A DNA stretch of 10,267 nt from Coriobacteriia bacterium (GTDB lineage Bacteria > Actinomycetota > Coriobacteriia > Anaerosomatales > JAUVQN01). Each line of letters starts with the position of its first letter. Within the stretch, counting starts at the first letter, position 1. Both the position numbers and the translations under genes were made by a program. Where the stretch lies: NCBI GenBank assembly GCA_030598125.1, contig JAUVQN010000035.1, positions 1-10,267 of the forward strand, read 5' to 3'. The notes under the pieces are model-generated. The model saw nothing but the letters and a program-made list of their open reading frames with translations, was not told the origin of the DNA and searched no databases. Of the stretch, positions 6,210-10,267 are shown piece by piece.

Positions 6210-6746
6210 TCAGTCTCCCGAGGCCGTCCTGAGCTCGAGCAGACATCTCGTCGAGCCGGGGTGCCCTCGACGCTCGAGGAACGTGAGTTCGAGACCGGCC
6301 CCCTCGAAGGTGCCCTCGTCCACGGCGGCGGCGATCTCGCAGAGGAGATCGACCTCATCTTGCGCGAGTCCGAGCGACTCCCAGGCGTCGCAGAGCGGAC
6401 AGGCCTCCATGCTCAGGACGAGGTGATCTTCCGACAACTCCTTCACGTCGGGGCGGAAGAGCTCGCCCTGGGACGCCGACGTCTCGCAGAAGATGCGGCC
6501 CACCGCCTCGAGGTCGCCGGCCTCGGCTGCCTCCCGGTACGCCTCGGAGATCTGCACGCCGCGGCGCCTGATGGCGCGCTTCATCACCGCGATCGCCTCG
6601 TCGCGCCCGAACTCCTGCTTGAGCTCGTTGTACATGTGGAAGTAGACGACGGCGCGGTTCTCGAACGCCGCACGGGTCTCGGCTCGCGACTCTTCGAGCA
6701 GGTCGCGGCAGTCGGCGCGCTCCCGGGTCTCGTCTGTCCCGCTCAT
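6210..6746 (-). CDS. L-2-amino-thiazoline-4-carboxylic acid hydrolase family protein
   Basis: A 178-residue soluble protein resembling the ATC hydrolase family (PF14196). Named members open the thiazoline ring of L-ATC to give N-carbamoyl-L-cysteine in Pseudomonas; most relatives in anaerobes and actinobacteria are uncharacterised. An N-terminal helical part (about 14-72) is followed by the conserved C-terminal part, with MEACPLCDAWESLG at 113-126 and DLLCEIAAAVDEG at 133-145. Six Cys occur (13, 87, 116, 119, 136, 168); C116, C119 and C136 are the likely conserved set and the CPLC pair could bind metal, which is inference. The start is ATG with GAGAGAGGG five bases upstream. No N-carbamoyl-cysteine amidohydrolase is adjacent, so a cysteine-synthesis role is not supported by context. 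Confidence 0.7.
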   Translation of the reverse strand: MSGTDETRERADCRDLLEESRAETRAAFENRAVVYFHMYNELKQEFGRDEAIAVMKRAIRRRGVQISEAYREAAEAGDLEAVGRIFCETSASQGELFRPDVKELSEDHLVLSMEACPLCDAWESLGLAQDEVDLLCEIAAAVDEGTFEGAGLELTFLERRGHPGSTRCLLELRTASGD

Positions 6747-6847
6747 CGGCCCTCTCTCTCGACGGCGCTGCGTCCCTCTGTCGCTTCAGCCAGTGTCGCA
6801 CGTTCGTGCGCCGTCCCGCTCGGCGCCCTCTCGCACCCCTGGACATG

Positions 6848-6885
6848 CGAGACCCCGCCGGTCCCATGGAAACAGCGGGGTCTCG
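6848..6885. terminator. 11-bp perfect hairpin between csp and the ATC-hydrolase-family gene
   Basis: CGAGACCCCGC (6848-6858) pairs perfectly with GCGGGGTCTCG (6875-6885) around a 16-base loop. It lies downstream of the cold-shock gene and upstream of the next minus-strand gene, so it probably ends the csp transcript. No T-run follows the stem in either direction. Confidence 0.55.
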
Positions 6886-6901
6886 TCTACGCTACGCGTA
6901 C

Positions 6902-6920
6902 CGGGGAGACGAGCTCCCCG
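6902..6920. terminator. 7-bp hairpin just downstream of the cold-shock gene
   Basis: CGGGGAG (6902-6908) pairs with CTCCCCG (6914-6920) around ACGAG. It begins 14 bases after the csp stop on the minus strand and is followed 17 bases later by the stronger 11-bp hairpin, so the gene ends in two hairpins in a row. Confidence 0.45.
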
Positions 6921-6933
6921 ATCCGGGAAGTCG

Positions 6934-7140
6934 CTACTCGACGAGCGTCACGTTCGTCGCCTGCGTCTTGCCGTTGTCGCCCTGGGTCACCTCGAAGGAG
7001 ACCGCCTGGCCCTCGTCCAGGGTCTTGAAACCGTCACCCTGGATCTCGCTGAAGTGGACGAACACATCCTCCTCGCCCTCGCGCGAGATGAACCCGTAAC
7101 CCTTCTCGGAACTGAACCACTTGACTGTACCTTCGGCCAT
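6934..7140 (-). CDS. CspA-family cold-shock protein
   Basis: A 68-residue single OB-fold protein that binds single-stranded RNA and DNA and acts as an RNA chaperone in the cytoplasm. RNP1 is KGYGFI at 13-18 and RNP2 is VFVHF at 26-30; the start TVKWFSSEKGYGFI and the end TQATNVTLVE are typical, and the length is standard. The ATG at 7140 is chosen over an upstream in-frame ATG at 7212 because the family begins at MAxGTVKWF and AAGGA lies ten bases before it. The 5' leader can form hairpins, as csp leaders often do, and the gene is followed by two terminator-like hairpins, so it is probably monocistronic. Whether it is cold-induced cannot be told. Confidence 0.95.
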   Translation of the reverse strand: MAEGTVKWFSSEKGYGFISREGEEDVFVHFSEIQGDGFKTLDEGQAVSFEVTQGDNGKTQATNVTLVE

Positions 7141-7156
7141 GCCTATCCATCCTTCC

Positions 7157-7169
7157 GCCCCAACGGGGC
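7157..7169 (-). promoter_or_regulatory. Small hairpin next to the csp ribosome binding site
   Basis: On the minus strand GCCCC-GTT-GGGGC forms a 5-bp stem with a three-base loop ending two bases before the GGAAGGA ribosome-site region. A TTTTG run precedes it. Its position in the leader suggests control of ribosome access, but this is inferred from position alone. Confidence 0.35.
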
Positions 7170-7246
7170 AAAACAAATGCGGTCTGACAGCCTCTATGCC
7201 CCTCTCGGGCACTCCATGGAACTCGAGGTGTCACACCGCGAATCCT

Positions 7247-7267
7247 TGGGCCATACAACTTGGCCCA
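7247..7267 (-). promoter_or_regulatory. 7-bp inverted repeat in the csp upstream region
   Basis: TGGGCCA (7247-7253) and TGGCCCA (7261-7267) are exact reverse complements around TACAACT. The repeat lies about 107 bases before the csp start, either in a long 5' leader or over the promoter. The minus-strand TACAGT at 7275-7280 would place it inside the leader if it is the -10 box. Confidence 0.3.
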
Positions 7268-7321
7268 CGAGGAGACTGTACGCGAATCGCATGCCGAACA
7301 CCAGTCCCTGACAGTCCGGGT

Positions 7322-7346
7322 GGTCTCGCAGAGCGTCCACGAGACC
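7322..7346 (-). terminator. Hairpin downstream of the MFS gene
   Basis: GGTCTCG (7322-7328) and CGAGACC (7340-7346) pair perfectly with an 11-base loop, starting six bases after the MFS stop codon on the minus strand. It lacks a T-run but is well placed to separate the MFS gene from csp. Confidence 0.45.
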
Positions 7347-7352
7347 CCGTGG

Positions 7353-8726
7353 CTACTCCTGGCCCGCCTTCTCGCGGCCCTCCACGGACCCTTCTCCCGG
7401 CGCCTCCGCGTCGGCGCTTGCAGCGCCCTGACCAGCTGGGATGTCCGCAGAGGCTCGGCCCGCCCGAGCGTACAGCGGCACGGCGATGAAGTAGACGACG
7501 CCACCCACGGTGTACGCGAGCGCCTTGGTGGTCATCCGAGCGAGGTAGCCGAGTCCGAGCTGACCGAAGACGCCGCCGACCTCACCGAAGAGGGAGTCGA
7601 GCGAGAGCACGGTCGCGCGCTGTGCGGACGGGATGTAGTCGTTGATGAACGCCTGACGGATCGGCATGACGAGGCCGCTCAGGATACCGAACGCCGCCAT
7701 GAGCGCGACCAGCACCGCGAACCCAGCCGTGCTTCCCCCTTCGGGAGCCACGAGCCCCGTGACACCCACGGCGACGGCGCAGACCGCCATGCCGGCGGTG
7801 GAGGCCGCGAGCACGACGGCTGGCCGGTCCTTGAAACGCGTGTGGGAGAGCGGTCCCACGAACGAGTTGCCGACGACACCGGACAAGCCGAACATGGCGG
7901 TGACGGCGGCCGCGACCCAGATCAAGTCCTCCCTGCCCAGGACTTCCAGCACGTAGGGTTGGGACGCGTAGAACAGGTACCAGAGCAGCAGGCCGTCGAC
8001 GAGCGAGACGAAGAGCAGCGGGCGCACCACGGGATGCCGCCAACCGTACTTCACGCCGGCACTGAAGATCTTGCGGGTCTCGTCCGTCAGACACTCGAGC
8101 TTCAACGGCCGCGGTTCGAAGCCGACGTCCCGCATGAACACCAGCACGACGAAGAAGGTCACGGCGATCAGTACTGCGCGCACGATGTAGGGAAGCCCGA
8201 GATTCGCCTGCCCGAGGAAGCCTCCGGTGAGCGTGCCCACGAGCATCGAGACACCCGCCACCATGCCGCCGCGCGCGAATATCCGGTCCTTGCGGCCCGG
8301 ATAGCCCGTGTAGTCGAGCGCGTCAACGAGCCACGCGTCCACGGCGCCGGTCTGGCACGTCCATCCGAAGCCCAGGACCACCGACGCGGCGATGAAGCCG
8401 ACGAGACCCCAGTCGTACGCCCATGCGGCCACATACATCAGCGTCGAGACGAAGAGGGAGACCATCCCGATGAGGACGGAGGCGCGCCGGCCGATCGTGT
8501 CGGCGAGGACTCCCGTGGGCACTTCGAAGATGATCTGGCCGAGGCTGAACGCGGCATTGACCACCATCACCTGGAAGATGTCCAGACCGGCATCGAGGAG
8601 GAAGAGCGTGTTGACACCCCAGATGATGGACGCCGCGAGCGTGAACAACGCGCCCGTGCCGTAGTAGACGCGCACCACGCGCTGGCCGGCGTTCTCGGTC
8701 GCGGCGCTCATCGCCGAGCGGCCCAT
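7353..8726 (-). CDS. Major facilitator superfamily permease
   Basis: A 457-residue polytopic inner-membrane protein with about twelve hydrophobic segments from residue 20 to 420, split into two halves by a polar loop at about 199-230. An MFS motif A variant, GVLADTIGRR, is at 72-81, after the second membrane segment as expected. The stretch MPIRQAFINDYIPSAQRATVLSL (354-376, with conserved R357, N362 and the QRATVLSL run) matches a group of actinobacterial and firmicute MFS proteins annotated as putative exporters. The C-terminal 40 residues are a Gly/Ala/Glu-rich cytoplasmic tail. Substrate is unknown; no adjacent regulator or biosynthetic gene hints at it. The start is uncertain: ATG at 8726 and ATG at 8711 are both in frame, neither has a good ribosome site, and an in-frame stop lies upstream. 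Confidence 0.88.
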   Translation of the reverse strand: MGRSAMSAATENAGQRVVRVYYGTGALFTLAASIIWGVNTLFLLDAGLDIFQVMVVNAAFSLGQIIFEVPTGVLADTIGRRASVLIGMVSLFVSTLMYVAAWAYDWGLVGFIAASVVLGFGWTCQTGAVDAWLVDALDYTGYPGRKDRIFARGGMVAGVSMLVGTLTGGFLGQANLGLPYIVRAVLIAVTFFVVLVFMRDVGFEPRPLKLECLTDETRKIFSAGVKYGWRHPVVRPLLFVSLVDGLLLWYLFYASQPYVLEVLGREDLIWVAAAVTAMFGLSGVVGNSFVGPLSHTRFKDRPAVVLAASTAGMAVCAVAVGVTGLVAPEGGSTAGFAVLVALMAAFGILSGLVMPIRQAFINDYIPSAQRATVLSLDSLFGEVGGVFGQLGLGYLARMTTKALAYTVGGVVYFIAVPLYARAGRASADIPAGQGAASADAEAPGEGSVEGREKAGQE

Positions 8727-8788
8727 CCAGGCGCGGCGGTCCTCACCTCAAGGGACGCGACTGGTCCGGACAAAGGGCTCCTCCGTGC

Positions 8789-8808
8789 TCGTGAGCGGTC
8801 GTGAGCGG
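8789..8808. repeat. Tandem duplication of a 10-bp unit
   Basis: The unit TCGTGAGCGG occurs twice in direct tandem without mismatch (8789-8798 and 8799-8808), in the intergenic region between the divergent MFS and membrane-protein genes. Confidence 0.9.
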
Positions 8809-8840
8809 CTAGCCATAGCGTTCCCGCTGCCGATGCCGTG

Positions 8841-8872
8841 CAAACTGACCCGCGCCCAAACTGACCCGCGCC
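8841..8872. repeat. Tandem duplication of a 16-bp unit
   Basis: The unit CAAACTGACCCGCGCC occurs twice in direct tandem with no mismatch (8841-8856 and 8857-8872). It ends 28 bases before the ATG at 8901, so it lies in the promoter or leader of that gene. It is either a slippage duplication or a repeated binding site. Confidence 0.95.
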
Positions 8873-8900
8873 CGGTGCGGCGTTTGCTGCGAGTGGCTCC

Positions 8901-9374
8901 ATGGCATCCACCGACTCGACCATCCCCGCCGAGGGGACCGCGCCTTCGGGCCCTCGTCGCCTGAAGCCGCGCGCGAGCGCGCGCACCCAGCTGCTCCTGG
9001 CTGGCGCCGTCTGGTACGTGGGAGCGGTCATCCTCGGCGTCCGCGGACTGGGGTGGCTCGGAGCCGCGGACCTCACCTTCGTGCTCATCGCCATCGCTGT
9101 CGCGCTCGGGGCGACGAAGGCTCGGTACATACTGCGTCCGGTCGCCTCACACGCGATCGAGCGCATCCAGGCGCGAGGTCGCGACGAGTGCGCCGGGGGA
9201 TTCCTCTCGTGGCAGTCCTGGCTGCTGGTCGTCGCGATGGTGGCCGTCGGCTACATCCTGCGCCTGACAGCGATCCCGCGCCCCATCCTCGGCGTCCTCT
9301 ACGTCGCCGTGGCGGTCGCGCTGATCCTGGCTGGTCGCCGTTACTGGGCGGAGGCGTTCCGGACGGAGTCGTGA
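8901..9374 (+). CDS. Four-span membrane protein of unknown function
   Basis: I do not recognise a named family for this 157-residue protein. After a Thr/Pro-rich and then basic N-terminal tail (1-29), hydrophobic spans lie at about 30-47, 55-72, 104-121 and 127-145. Two spans, a polar loop at about 73-103, and two further spans give cytoplasmic N and C ends. The loop contains a helix with RPVASHAIERIQARG. The segment RLTAIPRPILGVLYVAVAVAL between and within the last two spans looks conserved in small actinobacterial membrane proteins, but I cannot assign a function. The ATG at 8901 lacks a clear ribosome site; no better in-frame start is visible. The end lies three bases from the stop of the convergent microprotein gene. 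Confidence 0.7.
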   Translation: MASTDSTIPAEGTAPSGPRRLKPRASARTQLLLAGAVWYVGAVILGVRGLGWLGAADLTFVLIAIAVALGATKARYILRPVASHAIERIQARGRDECAGGFLSWQSWLLVVAMVAVGYILRLTAIPRPILGVLYVAVAVALILAGRRYWAEAFRTES

Positions 9375-9377
9375 GCC

Positions 9378-9506
9378 TCAGAACTGCCAGAAGAGGAAGA
9401 TCAGCCCCGACCCGCACAGGAACAGCAGGATCAGGATCCCGCAGCCGATGGCGAAGGAGCGCGCCAGCTCCGCATCTCTGGTGAACGGCTTGGAGGACTT
9501 CGCCAC
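9378..9506 (-). CDS. 42-residue single-span membrane microprotein
   Basis: A short gene of 42 codons plus TGA. It starts at GTG with GGGAGGG (9514-9520) seven bases upstream, a strong ribosome site lying at the end of the preceding yaiI-like gene, whose stop codon is only three bases before the GTG. The protein has a hydrophilic head with KSSKPFTRDAELAR (3-16) followed by a hydrophobic stretch at about 18-41 that runs to the C-terminus and ends in WQF. That implies one membrane span with a cytoplasmic N-terminus. Tight spacing suggests translational coupling to the YaiI/YqxD gene. I know of no matching family; function is unknown. The strong site, spacing, hydrophobic pattern and clean end against the convergent gene argue it is real. 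Confidence 0.7.
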   Translation of the reverse strand: MAKSSKPFTRDAELARSFAIGCGILILLFLCGSGLIFLFWQF

Positions 9507-9509
9507 GAC

Positions 9510-9965
9510 CTAACCCTCCCGCTCCGAGAGCACGCGAGCGAGCGAATCCCTGAACCGTTCCCTGTCCTCGTCCTCGAACGCCGAAGGGCCTCTGGTCCGG
9601 CCCCCGGCCCTGCGGTGCCGCTGCTCCGCGTGACGCACCGCGAGCTCCGCGTCGATGGTGACGGCGGAGAACACCCGGCCTCGCGGACTCAGCGCACTCG
9701 CGCCGCGCCCCAGCGCCATCGCGGCGAGCCCCGTGTCCTGGGTGACGACGATGTCTTCGGGATCGAGACGCTCGATGATGGCGAAGTCGGCAGCGTCGCG
9801 GCCCGACGACACCTGGACGGCGTCCACGCCGGTGCGCTGCGTGTAGCGACCGAAGTTCTGCGTCTCGTTGCCGACGAGCACCACGGGCAGCCCGCGAGAG
9901 CGCGCTACCGAGATAGCATCCCGCGTGACGGGGCAGGCGTCGGCATCGATGAAGAGTGTCGTCAC
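9510..9965 (-). CDS. YaiI/YqxD family protein (DUF188, UPF0178)
   Basis: A 151-residue soluble protein with all the family hallmarks: IDADACPV at 6-13, an NETQNF stretch at 33-38, QVSSGRDAAD at 51-60, VVTQDTGLAAMAL at 73-85, and the C-terminal RTRGPSAFEDEDRERF at 123-138. The family has a PIN-like fold with conserved acidic residues (here D7, D9, D57, D60, D77), suggesting a metal-dependent nuclease, but its cellular role is not established. The GTG start overlaps the TGA stop of the upstream gene in the sequence GTGA, a sign of translational coupling. The membrane microprotein gene follows after three bases, so these three genes form one unit. Length is normal for the family. Confidence 0.93.
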   Translation of the reverse strand: MTTLFIDADACPVTRDAISVARSRGLPVVLVGNETQNFGRYTQRTGVDAVQVSSGRDAADFAIIERLDPEDIVVTQDTGLAAMALGRGASALSPRGRVFSAVTIDAELAVRHAEQRHRRAGGRTRGPSAFEDEDRERFRDSLARVLSEREG

Positions 9966-10267
9966 GCGTCCCCGGCGTCGTCGCCGGCCGGTCCAGCGTT
10001 CGCGGCATCGTCGTCGGGAGCGGCGCTCTCCGCAACTGGTGACTCCTTCTGCTCCATGCGCGATGCTGCTTGGTGGAGCCCGTCCGCTGCACTCCTGAGC
10101 GCGGTCGCCATCCGCGGGGCGACCTCCGCGGATACCGTCGGGCCGGCCTCGCGGAAGGCCGCCCCCGTCGTCGTGGCCGCGTCCTTGAACTGCCGGCCCA
10201 CGTCGGTCTTCGAGGCGTCGTCGACGGCGGTGCTCACCTGGTCCGCCACGATCCCCATCTGCTCGCT
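9962..10267 (-). CDS. Helical protein of unknown function, possibly cut by the window edge
   Basis: The reading frame ends at 9962 and is open to the right edge. An ATG at 10258 would give 98 residues, but the bases before it hold no clear ribosome site and the preceding codons are open, so the gene probably begins outside the window. The visible part has amphipathic helices at about 1-35 and 40-70, rich in Ala, Thr and charged residues (DVGRQFKDAATTTGAAF; MATALRSAADGLHQAASRME), followed by a low-complexity Asp/Ala/Gly/Pro tail at about 75-98. This looks like the end of a coiled-coil or phasin-like helical protein, but I cannot name a family. It overlaps the YaiI/YqxD gene by four bases and is the first visible gene of that unit. 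Confidence 0.6.
   Translation of the reverse strand, partial: SEQMGIVADQVSTAVDDASKTDVGRQFKDAATTTGAAFREAGPTVSAEVAPRMATALRSAADGLHQAASRMEQKESPVAESAAPDDDAANAGPAGDDAGDA

Noticed and set aside
4957..6246. A 429-codon open frame antisense to the AI-2E gene
   Set aside because: Its translation is a run of Arg, Asp, Glu, His and Gly without any motif, as expected opposite GC-rich membrane-protein codons, and it covers a clear AI-2E family protein.
5463..7028. A 521-codon open frame on the plus strand
   Set aside because: It overlaps the AI-2E gene in another frame and then runs antisense through the ATC-hydrolase-family gene; composition is Arg-rich with no domain.
6848..7349. The decamer CGAGACCCCG present at both 6848-6857 and 7340-7349 as a dispersed repeat
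   Set aside because: Ten bases of GC-rich sequence, each inside a hairpin arm, with flanks that do not match; chance is a sufficient explanation.
7141..7352. Possible tRNA or small RNA gene between csp and the MFS gene
   Set aside because: Hairpins exist, but no cloverleaf with a GGTTCRANNCC-type T arm could be assembled, and there is no defined RNA family match by eye.
7260..8804. A 514-codon open frame antisense to the MFS gene
   Set aside because: It is rich in His, Arg, Asp and Glu, mirrors the MFS coding sequence, and shows no family motif or ribosome site.
9085..10092. A 335-codon minus-strand frame across several genes
   Set aside because: It crosses the four-span protein gene, the microprotein and the YaiI/YqxD gene out of frame; those have motifs and this one does not.
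1..10267. A CRISPR array, transposon, integron or phage defence island
   Set aside because: No repeat-spacer pattern, transposase, integrase, terminal inverted repeats or known defence domain is seen on either strand.

Overview
The window is GC-rich DNA with the codon use and gene types of a high-GC actinobacterium. Supporting signs are many GTG starts, purine-rich Shine-Dalgarno sites, TANNNT-like -10 boxes, a PASTA-only membrane protein and several small single-span envelope proteins. A Coriobacteriia-like lineage is possible but is only a guess, because no rRNA or other taxonomic marker is present. No mobile element, CRISPR array, rRNA or tRNA was seen, and no gap between genes exceeds about 220 bases.

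Left part (1-3263): the 3' half of an aminodeoxychorismate synthase component I gene (pabB, folate pathway) runs off the left edge and ends in a strong hairpin. A membrane-anchored protein with four PASTA repeats follows. Convergent to it is a cyclopropane-fatty-acid-synthase-family methyltransferase, which shares a strand with a small membrane-anchored protein of unknown function (3339-3863).

Middle (3864-6210): a divergent intergenic region carries an 8-bp inverted repeat and the same octamer, CTACGATG, facing both ways. Rightward from it come a single-span protein with a coiled coil and an extracytoplasmic beta-rich domain, a short YdeI-family protein lacking its usual C-terminal domain, and an AI-2E family permease that ends in a perfect hairpin.

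Right part (6210-10267): an ATC-hydrolase-family protein, a cold-shock protein with a structured leader and an MFS permease all lie on the minus strand. A four-span membrane protein on the plus strand is separated from the MFS gene by an intergenic region with two perfect tandem duplications. The last block on the minus strand is a tightly coupled set: an unknown helical protein cut by the right edge, a YaiI/YqxD (DUF188) protein overlapping it by four bases, and a previously overlooked-looking 42-codon membrane microprotein starting three bases after the YaiI stop.

Overall this is an ordinary chromosomal housekeeping and envelope region. I found no convincing new multi-gene defence, mobile or biosynthetic system. 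The best leads are the coupled microprotein, the His-to-Gln change in the Cfa-family active site, the truncated YdeI protein, the mirrored divergent promoter region and the tandem duplications.
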